Assembly: GCA_003117195.1 (NCBI GenBank) | Contig: BDSI01000029.1 | Span: 747,023 to 811,022, forward strand | DNA: 64,000 nt | Reading direction: 5' to 3' | Source: Eudorina sp. 2006-703-Eu-15 | Lineage: Eukaryota; Chlorophyta; Chlorophyceae; Chlamydomonadales; Volvocaceae | In this document: positions 35,791-46,912 of the stretch, one piece after another | Layout: each line of letters opens with the position of its first letter | Position numbering within the stretch: position 1 is the stretch's first letter | Translations under genes and position numbers: made by a program | The notes under the pieces: model-generated | The model's input: the letters and a program-made list of their open reading frames with translations, nothing else | Databases searched by the model: none | What the model was told of the DNA's origin: nothing

Positions 35791-37244
35791 TTTTTGGGCG
35801 GGGGGCCCCGCCCCCCAGGATTGCCCCTGTCCGTGTGCCGTTTGTCGCCGTGTGTGGGTAACGGCAAAACGTTCATTACTCGCTAAACTAATTCGCAAGG
35901 TTAGCTAACAAAAATTGTATGCGCATAAACGGTCAAAGTAAAGCTCCGCGGTCTCCATGGACCCAGGTTAACGTCAACCCAACGCCTCTCGCGCTGAAAT
36001 TCGCTTCAACATGTTCCACATGTTGAATAATTGAATTATGAATGGGCGGCGCGTGCTAACTTGAACTTCCACAGTGTTCTGGTATTTGAACATTGAGATG
36101 CCACCAACATCAAGATTTGCCTTTCTGTATTGCCAGGTGAATACAATTCAACAATATGTATTGAAACAAACTTTCAAGATGCAAAGGGATAGCATACCGA
36201 GTACCAACAAGTTCTCCAGTTCCAGTTGCCCGAAGTCCTGGTCACACCGCGGCTTTTCGCACCCTGTTTTTGCCCCTTAGATTTCCTGTGTAACTATTGA
36301 TGGCAAACTTAAGATGTTCACGTCTGTTGCGGTCGAGCAACTTAAGAGTAGCAGGCTTGCCGACGGACCAAACAACTACAGTTTCACGGCAAAACAAGAA
36401 TACTTAGGGCGGGTCGCACAACAAATTCCTTTCCAGTACTGAAATCCGCGATGTTGAGCAACCCCGGGTGGTAAGACTGTTGGTCGGGTTGCTCGTCTAA
36501 AATTGCTCAGATTTGTACACGCGCGGAAGCGGCCATGGAGACGAGATCCTTGTGTAGCTTGAGGTCAAGCGATACAAATGACTCAAAGATAGTATCGCCC
36601 GTCTGCTAAGGTCTGTATGCACGAATTGAGAGCCATGCTTGTTGACAGCAAATGGCAAAAACGTTTTAGGACCGTAGAGTGTCCCGATTGAGGCAAAATA
36701 ACAAGAGCGAACACTCTCATCCGATATGGCTCTTCACGAGAGGGATAGGATAATGTATTTGACTGGAAAAGCGCGGTCAAAGGAGCCGCAAGGCGCTTTT
36801 GTCGCCTCCGAGAATGTAGTTTTGGACCATTTGTTGAGCAATTTTGGACGAGCAACCTGACTAAAGTCCTACCACCGGGGTTGCTCAACATCGCGGATTT
36901 CAGTACTGGAAAGGAATTTGTTGTGCGACCCGCCCTAAAGCTTCTTTGTAATCATTTGTTTGACAGACAGATGTAGTGCTAGCGTTACGATAATGCCGAT
37001 TCGGTGACCGTTGCCAGCGGCGCGTACTGCAGGTTGGTTTCGGGGCTACATACCTGTTTGAGCTTGCTGACTCTATGCACGCCGATCCACCTTCAACATC
37101 AACGACACCCTCAATGGCACCCTTTCACGCGCTCACACTCTTGCGCGGTAATAGAGTTTTCGTTGTAAAGCAAGCGGCCTGTACGGATTGTAGGGGGCCC
37201 CGCCCTTTTCCGGCTTTGAGGAAGCCGACCCCCTACTTGTCTCA
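35791..37244. repeat. Repeat A, copy 1 (carries a MITE)
   Basis: About 920 bp shared with 44732-45730 at high identity, from TTTTTGGGCGGGG at the left to CCGACCCCCTACTTGT at the right. Both ends are GC-rich with GGGGGCCCCGCCC motifs. This copy sits inside the SGNH-like gene and is enlarged by a 535-bp element at 36404-36938. A 68-codon frame (36074-36280) is kept in both copies, but its differences do not favour coding. No target-site duplication was defined. Confidence 0.85.
36404..36938. mobile_element. MITE with ~100-bp terminal inverted repeats
   Basis: Left end TTAGGGCGGGTCGCACAAC and right end, its reverse complement, bound 535 bp. The inverted arms run for roughly 100 bp with few mismatches. 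The interior has no transposase. Copy 2 of repeat A lacks it: the sequence 'caaaacaagaat' continues directly at about 45431-45443, giving a natural empty site. The TTA/TAA ends recall PIF/Harbinger-type elements, but the duplication could not be fixed. Confidence 0.8.
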
Positions 37245-38192
37245 CCCTGGCCTGGACTGAATGGGCTTACCGACGGGACGGGTGTACCATTTCAACGACT
37301 GGGTGACGCAATGTACGCTCAGCTACCTGTTGCCCAGCATCATGGAGCGGCCATCGTGTCAGGTTGGTGCTCTGCAGCAGGGATGGCCGTTTATCAGCAA
37401 CTTTTAATGTCCAGTAATTATGTGTCTTTCTTAATGTCATGCAGCAATAGATGCCTTTGGGCCATTTCCGACAAAGGCAGCACAAGACTGGTTCAACGCT
37501 TCCTGGTATGCTGGCTGGAATTTTGGTGATATCATCCATCCGCCGCCAGAAGGCCATCTTGTTATTGCGGAGCTCATTGTGGACTATATCCAGACCATTT
37601 TCGATCATGCGCGTACATTTACCGGATATGAGCTTTCCAAGACCTACACAGTGCGGGACCCAATTTTTGTAGACAAGGCAACCCGCGACATGTACTTGGA
37701 CCTGCGGCCTTACCCCGCTACCTTTGGAGATTGGCGGAGTCGGCGTGTAATGTTACAAGAAACTGTGAGACATGGGATTGGTATGCAGATGTCCCGCAAA
37801 AGAGAGGATTAATAACAACAAAAGCAGGGAGACCGTGTATACTCTTCATACCGCCAAAGCAAGTCCAGCGCATGGTTGCTGGTGAGATTCATGTGCAACT
37901 GCTCAAGTCATATGATCACATGGGGGTGCTTGACTTCCAGGTATCCAAAAGCATCCTTAAACTGGGTCAATCATGTTCGGAAGCGTATGATCCCAACGCG
38001 CCGATAATCGATTCAATACGGGTCGAGTGTTTGTGGAAGGAGCATGCATCACTGGTAAGGGTCGAGTCCTTTCCTGTTCCGGTACCACCCCAAACAGAGA
38101 TGAATTCGACTTGTCTTTACATGCGGCTTGTCGTCGTGGAGACTGGACGTGCTGAGAATAAAGTAAAGCTGTTGGGGTTCTCTCTTTTCTAG

Positions 38193-39605
38193 GTGAATCT
38201 AGAAGTTAGTGGGTTTCATGCGCCGGGATACAAGACATTGAAACTGCGAAAGTGTGGACCAGTTGGCCAATGAAGTGGTGGGTTAACTGTCAACAGGCTC
38301 TGTAGGTTGGGGTGGCGGTGAAGGGGTTTGCTCATCTACCTGGAGTCTGATGTGGAGGCCGTGGTGCCTAGCTACCTGCACACCTCGGTGTTGCCTGTCA
38401 ACGGTCTGTTTACAGGCGAATTCATAATGGGGCACAATTCAAGGATAACCCTTGGTTCGTGTAGTAGAGGTCCAGGCCTTTGTAAGTCGCGTATGGATGT
38501 GAAGGGTGTCGGCTTCCTCTAGCCGGAAAGTGGGAGAGGGGGCCGTACTGCAAGTTGGTCTCGCCACCGATGCACGTAGATCCAGCTTCAACAGCAAGAG
38601 CAATGGGGATTATCCTTTCCGCGCTCTTACACTCTTGGACGAGAATAGCGTTTTCGGACCTGGGGCTCGTACGGGTAGCCCCAGGAACGGTAACCAAATC
38701 AAATTACACTCGAGAACCTTGTCTATCACATCCGAATGAGTAGCGCATTATCACCATGCAAGCTTGAGACTTGATTGTTACTATCTTCGGCTTGCTGTCA
38801 GCTCTTTGCAGAGAAAAGACTGTGATTTAGCGTTGGGCCCATGTCGACTGTGTCACAATTTGCAAGCCTTTCCTGTCGTACAGTTCTGTCGAAGAACTTA
38901 GGGGGCGAGGCCCCGGGGGCCTGCACCAAAAATCTGTTCTAGCGCGACGGTTGTGGGTTGGGCGCGAGCAAGCCTGCCATGTACCCAGTAGTCAGGACGT
39001 AACTGGGGCCCCATTACACGCTCAAACAGCCTCAAAATCAAGTCCTGATGCCAGGGCCATAACGAGAGTTATCACTTACGGGTGTGTTAACGTATAGTCC
39101 AATTCGGATTACGATTAGAAGTGCAATTCATGCCGTTTTCCTGAACCGCATTCACAAGGGCGAGAAGGCGGCACACGCCCACTGATGCTCGCCCCAGTAA
39201 AACGCAAGGCATGCCCGAACAAGTGTTCTTTTTATTAAATTGATTGCGTGGCGTGTACGTACACCGCTGCACCCTAGTGTGCACGGTACTGTTTGTCTTA
39301 ATTATCAGCACGAAAACATCAAATAATTAGCGTAGTGTGAAATATTAAATATGATTTCGTAAATGGCCTTGTATTGAGGAAGAAATCCTTCAATCATCCC
39401 CGATTCCGATTCGGGGTGAATTCACTCCAATCCGGAGCTCAATTCGCATGAATCAACCTGAATTGACCTACACGTGAACACGTCCTAACAGCCGAACTCT
39501 CGTCTTCCCCAAAACTGTTACAAGTAACGCCACTTGACGCTTAGTTTACTGGTAATGCTGTCCTTCATAACGGTGCCGAGTTTAACAAGGCATGGTACCG
39601 TTCCG
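38193..39605. other. No recognised gene; diverged repeat-A-like patches
   Basis: A patch at 38545-38660 resembles repeat A at 37030-37165 (gca(a/g)gttggt(c/t)tcg, atgcacg..gatcca.cttcaaca, cactcttg). A GC palindrome GGCGAGGCCCCGGGGGCC lies at 38905-38922. AT-rich palindromic sequence with repeated 'gattcgg/aattca' occurs at 39398-39470. No gene is supported. Confidence 0.5.
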
Positions 39606-42267
39606 TACCCGGTTTTTCCGTCTAACGGAAAAGAGGGTTATAGCCCAGGGGACAGTTGGGCCTTATGTGGGACCCGTATGTGGGCCCCTGTACACTGTAC
39701 AGGCGGTACGCGGTTGTGAGGGACATCAAGGAAGGGGGCCCCGTGCGCCAAGCTCCGTGTGCTCAAGGATACAGAATGTGGATTTGCATTGGCAAGACAA
39801 GTTGCGGCGCGCGTTCGCGTTCATTTGCGTCGGAGCACATGGATGACTGAGCGAGGGACGTTGAGGAAATGGAGGGGCAGCGACGGCTTTGGGCGTCACC
39901 ACGATAAAACGAACGAATTCCTTTTGGCTGAAAGAGTTGGGTGCGCTTCTGGCATTTGTTTGGGTTCCAGCGTATTGGTTCCAGTAAGGTACCGTAACCG
40001 AGGGACATGGAGGAAATCAAGGCCCTTCGCCAGGTTCGCTTAGCGCCACGATAGAGCGTAAACGTGTGCATTTAATTGACAGGTTTGCGAGCGCGTTGAC
40101 GTTTGTTTGGGCCGAAGCGCATTGATTTGATGACTGTTCGCAATTGGGGAACCAGAAGCGCGCTATTTTAACTGCTATGAAGTCATATCTACTATATGTT
40201 ACGACGTTTGGACATACGGTAACTGCTAAGAATTCCACAAGAAGAAAGTTGAGGTAGGATGGCACCTGGTGGCAAACCTGTAGTTCAGAAGCAAGACAAG
40301 AATCAACAGGCAGAAGCTGGGCAATACAGCCCTGAGGTTATGCACGGGTTGGACCAGGTGCAGTGTTAGGGCTCGTGGGGCCCTTGGATGGCGGATGGAC
40401 GGGTCGGGTGCGTCGGCCACGGGCTGGGTCCACATGGATTGCAGATGGGGTCACGCGAGGGGAAGTATGGGATGCTTGAGCTTGGCAACACGGTGAGACA
40501 CTGATTTATAATGTTCCAGCCAAGGCGAGGTGGGCCCCAAGCAGGGATAGGGTCAGGTGGGTTGGACATGGTGGGGATCAACAGGCAGAAGCTGGGCATG
40601 CCAGAAGCAGGCACGGGTAGCACTTAGGGAGGGGGGCATGGGTTGGGTGTACCCCGAGAAGGCTGGGATGCAGATGGGATTAGGTCAGGATGGGCTTGGC
40701 CCGATGGATGGATAGGGATGGATGTCGAACCAGGGGCCGATGGGGCCTGGGATGGCCCCTGCATTGCCTCTGCAAATGGGCAACTCCCACATGCGCCCCG
40801 CGGCGGTGGCCCGGTGTGGCTGCGGGACGTTTCCCGCGGCGGGTGGTGGGGAAGCCACCACGCGGCAGCGTCACTTCTGGGCCTGCTGCATGGCCCTGGC
40901 CGTGATGGGAATTACAGCTGGGGGCCCGGGTGAGCCGGGCGCAGCTCTGGGGGCTCGGGTTAGCCGCCGCCCCGCGGAGGGCAGCTTCCCGTGTGGGGCC
41001 GATCTTGGCGCCGGGCCCTCCCAGTTGGGGGTCCCCATGCGTGGCTAGCGTGGCTGGGGCTCCGTGGGCTCCTTCCATCCAGTGTTGCAGGTGGCCGGGG
41101 GGACCCTGCAGCGTGCAGGGCCGGCCCCCGAGGACTGACGGTCGGTGGGTTTTCTTACGCCCCGCAGGCGGGCCTGCTTCTGGCCCCGGCTGGGGGCGGT
41201 CGGGTGCTTGGTGGGTGAGGGGCCAAGAGGCCTAGATGTCAAGGACGAGATGAGTGACTGTGAATGCCGACCCCATAAGGGATCAGACGACGTCAGTGTT
41301 GTCCTTGGTATTGTCGATCGGGGTCATGTGAGGCGGGGATCGAGGTCCCGGGGCGGACTGTGCTGGTACCTTCACATGGATTGAGATGCTGTCGGGGGTT
41401 TATCAGGTGCAGATGGTGTTTCAGGGCAGAGGGGTCAGGAACGCGCTCGCGTGGGATCGGGGCTTGCCCCTAGAATTGGTGAGGTGCAGATGAAATTGGG
41501 CCCGGGTGGGGATGCGGTCGCTGGGGGCATTCCAGCAGGTACAGATAGCACTTCGGCAGGGGTCAGGTTGGGTGCCAATGGGGGCTACTCCTGCACTTTA
41601 AAGGTTACAGACGGGGTCGGGCCCGGGTACATACGGTAAGCCTTTGCGACGTACATTGCCTCAAAGCATGGATGGGATGCAGTTGGGGGTTTTCCAGGTA
41701 TAGGTGGATTACCGGGAGGGGTCCGGGATACGTGGGTTTGGACATGGGTGGGTTGTACATGCCCCGAGAAGGTCCGAAAACCGAAATGCAGATGGTATCA
41801 GGCAAAGTCGGGCTTGGCCCGAGAGGTCCAACGAAACAGGTGCAGATGGGGCTGGAATGGCCCCTGCATTGCCTCCACGTACGAATGTTGGCATATGCCG
41901 CTAAGACGGTGGAGGCGGGGCGGAGGTGGCACCGGCGGCGGCGGTCGTGGTGGGCAGTGCGCCGGTCAAAGTAGGAGGACTGCGGCAATGCGCGGATGAG
42001 AGTGTGGTTCTTGGCATTGCCGGAGTCATGCGTCAGTGGGGTCGGGCCACGGACCGACTGGACCTTTCTGTTTCGTGCAGTCAACATGCTACCATGTGGA
42101 CGTCGTCTACATCGATACACCCTGCTTCGCCGAAATGTATGCAGCATTCACGAGGATTCGTGCTCTCTTTCATTCAAGTGATGCAATCGGCCCCCTACGC
42201 CCTTCTTCACATCCTTTCGTCAAACCTACACAAACAAAAAGCGGGATCGCCGCAGGCCCTTCTCGTT
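39606..42267. repeat. Repeat B, copy 1
   Basis: About 2.66 kb, collinear with 55252-58328 in the same orientation and nearly identical over long stretches. The shared block starts at TACCCGG just before 'cggaaaagagggttatagccc' and ends at 'ggcccttctcgtt'. It is rich in CAGATGGG and GGCCCG motifs. Frames across it (for example 40722-41048) differ between copies by frameshifts, so present copies are not coding. It may derive from a Gly/Met/Pro-rich coding sequence or from an unclassified retroelement. Confidence 0.85.
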
Positions 42268-42319
42268 AAAAGTTTCCGTTAGGAAACCAGACATTACGTC
42301 CAGATTCCGCGTGCCGCCC

Positions 42320-43370
42320 GTTGACCCTGGAGTCCGCCGTGCAACTCGTACTTTTGCGCCCGTCCTAATTATCTTATTGTAGAATGCAAGTTCACTTACA
42401 TAAACACTAGAAGTCACGCATCTGTACTAGGTATACACCTTTGCGCATGAGTATTTGCCGGAATCGGTACTTCCGACAACCTTTTACGACAAGGTACGAA
42501 TCGGTACCTCCCGTCAACAACATAATCATTTCATAAAATCCTGATGAATACTTAAGGTTCTGCACATGTTCAGTACTGACCGCATGAATAACAGTTCATG
42601 ACGGCGGTCGGGCTTCACTGACAATGCATGCTTGCAGTTCACGGTCCGCAATTTGTGTAAATTGGTCAATCAAGTGTAAAATATTTCCTTGGGAGATAAT
42701 GTTCTTCCCATGCCGCATTTCATTTGCGAAGTGACACGAAATGTGGCGCGCACTGCTTAATCGTCTTGCATTCACTTAAAACTCCAACTGAGTCTGGTTA
42801 TTTTCACAAAAGGTGAAGGAATGAGAAAGATAATTGGACGCATGCCGGCCACTACTCGTCACTTGCCAGCGACCGGAAGGGCCGTACTGCACGACAAGTC
42901 TACGCCTCAGATAACAGCTCCAGCGATGATACACTCTCAATGTTGTTGGTCATGAATGACTGCGTTTCACTGTCAAAGCTGCACTCAGCAGTCGAAGAGT
43001 TTCCGGGCCGTATGTTCACGGATTATTGAATCAAACCTCGGTCCGTGAGAATTTGAAACATCACAGTGTAAACCAGGAGACCATCACATGATATCGTCCT
43101 TTCCTTGCGCGAAAACTTGACTGCTTGAGGTGGCTCAGACTGCACTGCAGAGCATTCTTTGTGAGGATATTCCTTTTGAACATTTTGAACCTTTCCCTGG
43201 AAGTACAATTACGTTGTTGAGCTGTGCACTATTAGCGAAGTCGTGCAATTCGTACGGTGGACTCACTGGAAAGTGAGGAGTAGCGGCCGTAACGTATAAT
43301 TGTACGTATAATTGGACGGGCGCAAAAGTACAAGTTGCACGACGGACTCACTTTGAACCCAGGGTCGAAG
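42320..43370. mobile_element. ~1-kb element with ~50-bp inverted repeats
   Basis: The left arm at about 42324-42372 (GTCCGCCGTGCAACTCGTAC, then TTTTGCGCCCGTCC) is matched in reverse complement by 43308-43365. The arms are about 50 bp with a few differences and one small gap. The interior is AT-rich and non-coding. This fits a non-autonomous DNA element. No target duplication is evident. Confidence 0.6.
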
Positions 43371-43599
43371 GATGATAAGGTAGAGAAGAAGTAATGTGCT
43401 CCTTTTTTGCCACGCTAAATCAATCGATTGGTATATTCCTGCTTGAATCCTTCGCCAAGGAATTCCTTTCATGGAGGCATCAAAAAGCGTTCATTCTCAT
43501 TCCAAAAATATAGCCACAATTTACAACGGTGCAGATTAGAAAAATTTCTCAGATTGGTACGACGGTACGGGGACTCACTGACAAGTGAGGAGTAGCGGC
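43259..43599. repeat. Direct repeat of a 31-bp block
   Basis: GGACTCACTG(g/a)AAGTGAGG followed by AGTAGCGGCCGT occurs at about 43259-43289 and 43569-43599. The first half contains the short palindrome CTCACTNNNAAGTGAG. The first copy abuts the right arm of the inverted-repeat element. Purpose unknown. Confidence 0.6.
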
Positions 43600-43651
43600 C
43601 GTCATGCGGGTCAATGGTCCTCCTGCCATATGGTGTTAGTCCACTATAAGT

Positions 43652-43755
43652 TGTGTCCTACGTATAGTGGGATGCCATGGATGTAGCAGTTTGATCTTTG
43701 GAGAAATTGAGTTATTTGGGTGTCCTACGTTTAATGGGATGCCACGTATAGTATA
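43652..43755. repeat. Pair of 'tgtcctacgt..ta.tgggatgcca' repeats
   Basis: The block GTGTCCTACGTATAGTGGGA at 43655 recurs with three changes at 43720, each followed by TGCCA and then, in part, by 'cgtatag'. Non-coding, possibly transposon end fragments. Confidence 0.5.
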
Positions 43756-44117
43756 ATCCCATTGTAACGACGTTAGGCCTAAGAGGCCGAGTAGGACGCC
43801 TTACCGGGAGACTTAGCTGCAATGATTGTTCGTAAAAAGAACTATAGAGATTACGAAAATTGTTATAGTGCTATGAGTAATTGCAATAGTAATAATGGTT
43901 TGGCGGTTTGTTTTATGCAGTGTATGGTGAAGAAGCTTTGGCCGTTCACCCGCGGGGTCCACTGTAACATCATGAAAATACAAAAAACAATGATGCAGTA
44001 AAAGTCTCATGCTTGTAATTGGTGCTCAACATGAATGAATGAACGTTACAGCGGACTCCGAAAAGATATCAATTCGGCTCGCCCGAGCGCTGGGATCAGC
44101 GTTCTTGTGTAACGCAG

Positions 44118-44336
44118 GCCAACGCCGCGGGCGAACTGCAGTCTCAGCTGGCGGCCGACGGACTCCCCTCGGCCGCCGCCTACAGTGGCTTCACGCTGCA
44201 GGCTGAGCCGCCAAAGCGGGTGCCACAGCCCGAGGCCTACACGCCGCCGCCACCGCCGCCAACACCAACACAAACACCGGAGTCATCGCCAGCGACATCA
44301 CCATCATCGGGTGGTGGCGGTGGATGGCGGGGATAA
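44118..44336 (+). pseudogene. Proline-rich terminal exon fragment
   Basis: After an acceptor (aacgcag, 44111-44117) an open frame of 72 codons runs to TAA. It reads AGELQSQLAADGLPSAAAY, then PPKRVPQPEAYTPPPPPPTP, then a Ser/Thr/Pro tract and a Gly run. A globular tail followed by a polyproline stretch is common in algal extracellular-matrix and cell-wall glycoproteins. No upstream exons were found, so this is probably a captured or remnant 3' exon. Family not identified. Confidence 0.45.
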
Positions 44337-44731
44337 AGCGTCTCTCAGGCCGCCGACTTAATGACGCGAAAAAACCGGCATCAAGTTCCGGTAGTGTATG
44401 GAACATAGTAGTGGCACTGCTGGGATGCCACTGTTTTGGCGTCGATGAAGCGTATGTCATATCAACGACCAACGCCGACTTGCAGCAATAAGATTGGCGG
44501 TCCCCTTGATTGACACAAACTCGCTTGGCTTAGTGGCCAAGGAATGATGCTTTCTCTTAGCAGGAGCAAACATGCATCTAGGGTTGCACGTGACTGCCAC
44601 CAAGGTGCGACCTCGCTTTTTGTGACACCACAGGGCGGCAGGCAGAGCGAGAGGTGTGTCACTCACTCGGAAGCATTGTTGCACTGGGCAGTGCGCTGTG
44701 ATGCAAGCCTGCAACACATAAAGAAGTATGA
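44337..44731. other. No recognised gene
   Basis: Short frames on both strands, none with a motif. Confidence 0.5.
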
Positions 44732-45730
44732 TTTTTGGGCGGGGCCCCAATGCGAAGCGCGTTCGGGGGGCCCCGCCCCCTAGGATTACCCCTGTCCGCG
44801 TGCCGTGTGTGCGCCGTGTGCCGTGTGTGCGCCGTGTGCCGTGTGTGAGGTAACGGCTAACGTTCATTATTCGCTAAACTATTTCGCAAGGTTTGTCATA
44901 TTCAGTGTCCTCTAGTGCAACGTATCTTTGGTATACAATTTTTTAGCTAACAAGAATTGTATGCGCACAAATGGTCGAAGTAAAGCTCCGCGGTCTCCAT
45001 TGACCCAGGTCAACGTCAACCCAACGCCTCTCGCGCTGATATTTGCTTCAACATGTTCCGCATGTTGAATACTTGACTTATGAACGGGCGGCGCGTGCTA
45101 AATTGAACTTCCACAGTGTTCTGGTATTTGAACATTAAGATGCCACCAACATCAAGATTTGCCTTTCTGCATTGCCAGATGAATACAATTCAACAATATG
45201 TATTGAAACAAACTTTCAAGATGCAAAGGGATAGCATACCGAGTACCAACAAGTTCTCCAGTTCCAGTTGCCCGAAGTCCTGGTCACACCGCGGCTTTTC
45301 GCACCCTGTTTTTGCCTTACAATTCCTATGTAACTATTGATGGCAAATTTTAGATGTTCACGTCTGCTGCGGGCGTGCAAATGAAGGGTTGCATACTTGC
45401 CGACCGACCAAACAACTACAGTTACACATCAAAACAAGAATGCAAGCTTGCTATGACATTCTCTGCTTGACAGACGGATGTGGTAGTGCAGTGGCGTCTA
45501 GCGTTTAGATAATGTGACCGTAATGCAGGTTGTACCTACCTGTATGAGCTTGCTGACTTTATGCACGCCGATCCACCTTCAAACATCAACGACACCCTCA
45601 ATGACACCCTTTCGCTCTCTCACACTCTTGCGCGGTGATAGAGTTTTCGTTGTGAAGCAAGCGGCCTGTACGGATTTCAGGGGGCCGCCCTTTTCCCGGC
45701 TTCGAGGAAGCCGACCCCCTACTTGTTTCA
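44732..45730. repeat. Repeat A, copy 2
   Basis: Collinear with copy 1 at 35791-37244 but without the MITE. It has an extra ~25 bp near its left end and a small expansion of 'gccgtgtgtgc' at about 44797-44848. No SGNH-like sequence flanks it, so the repeat moves on its own and is not part of that gene. Confidence 0.85.
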
Positions 45731-46740
45731 TAAGGCACCCCTTCATTATTCTGGCAAGTAGTTACCTCCATGTACGTGGTAATCTGTGCGTATTACGCAT
45801 GTGTGTACGGAGGGGCATCTGTGCGTGAGCCAGTGAAGCGGGAGGGCTCACTGTCAGGTCGCGCATTAACAGGTAAATGATCATGCGGTACAGGACGCAC
45901 GCGCATCACTCGTGCATTGACATCATATGCGATGTGTATATCTCAGTACTTCCGGTTGAAAGGTCGTGTACACGCACGCTCCAGGTTACCGCGCCAGGTT
46001 AGTTTCTTGGCGTGCCTGGGGGATCTGTCGGTTGAACCGCCTAGCAATCAATGCCGTGGTCCCATCCACCAGTCCCATGAACCATGTTTCATTGTATGCC
46101 GCAGATACTTGCTCAAAAACTGCAAACAACGGAAAATCGCGCCATGATCAGCGCCACGATGGTATTGATGATGACTCGTCATAACCCAGGTAGTCCTGCA
46201 GTCCAACTGTCCAAGAGTGACTTCCGTAACCCACAGTGGTTGGGCGAGATAGGTCGAGCACTAATAATCGGCAAGAACCTTAGCCAGTACACACCCGGCC
46301 AGGCCGAAAGTTGGGTTGATGTACTGGAGCGGCCGCTGGCCCTCCGCCGGGGGAGATCAGTCCTGCGCGAAGGTGTCCACCCCGAGGCACCTGGGATTCC
46401 TTGTGGCGGAGTAGTAGATGCATCCGCACCGGTAGACGCATCCGCGAACCAGCCCCAACGAACGGTGAACCTAAATGCATGGAACAACATAATGTCAAGT
46501 GATGCACCGTTCTAAGGCGAGAGAACGCCCGATTGCCTTCGAGTTGTGAGCGTGCTCAGCACCAATCGGCGACCACAAGTTGGCAGCTTGTGTGTGCACA
46601 TGCATCGAGGGCCCCGACAGTGAACCTAATAAATGCAGGGCACATTATTCTGATGAGATGTACCGTTCAATAGTTACCAAAAGAGTCGTGCGAATCGATG
46701 CTCAGCACCGGCCGGCGGGTAATAGTTCCTGAGCAGAGTT
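45731..46740. other. No recognised gene; one 143-codon frame
   Basis: A plus frame at 46084-46515 contains LSKSDFRNPQWLGEIGRALI, then YTPGQAESWVDVLERPL, and ends at TAA. It looks protein-like but I recognise no domain and see no splice partners. It could be an exon of an unknown gene. Confidence 0.3.
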
Positions 46741-46752
46741 GTGTGTGTGTGT

Positions 46753-46794
<42 letters not shown>
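46741..46794. repeat. (GT)n microsatellite, LINE tail
   Basis: About 27 GT units with one interruption near 46757. It directly abuts the 3' end of the minus-strand LINE, so in the element's orientation it is the (CA)n tail, probably produced during target-primed reverse transcription. Confidence 0.9.
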
Positions 46795-46796
<2 letters not shown>

Positions 46797-46912
46797 GGGT
46801 GCATAACCCCATACCTGTACAACTACCCATACGAGCCGTAGGCCCAAGGGCACGCGACAAACGCCTAAAAGCACGCGCATGACAATGCACTATCAGTGAA
46901 AAAAAGAGACTA

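Larger units (their letters stand above)
35303..38192 (+). pseudogene. SGNH-hydrolase-like protein, disrupted
   Basis: Exon 35303-35729 begins with GGSVTAGHFNRTG (block I, nucleophile Ser). It continues LVAKLLDEKFPCGPWGHN and AFNQNAVGGVAQQEVETIF, ending at a GTGAGT donor. After repeat A come ~37247-37362 (TGVPFQRLGDAMYAQL) and 37445-38192, with FGDIIHPPPEGHLVIAELI (block V, Asp and His) and a C-terminal domain with HMGVLDFQVS and ENKVKLLGFSLF. The layout is a secreted SGNH/GDSL-type esterase with an extra beta domain, as found in algal families. Three defects are visible. A TGA stands where the context KY-IDTL suggests Trp. Repeat A (1.45 kb, with a MITE inside) fills an intron whose acceptor I cannot place outside the repeat. 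Near 37700-37740 the reading frame changes before CNVTRNCETWDWYADV. Probably inactive. The true substrate is unknown. Confidence 0.65.

Noticed and set aside
36074..36280. 68-codon frame conserved in both copies of repeat A (also 45116-45340)
   Set aside because: Few differences, and those present include amino-acid changes; conservation is explained by recent repeat duplication.
40680..41078. Frames in repeat B (both copies, both strands)
   Set aside because: Corresponding frames are shifted between the two copies, so selection on a protein is not evident.
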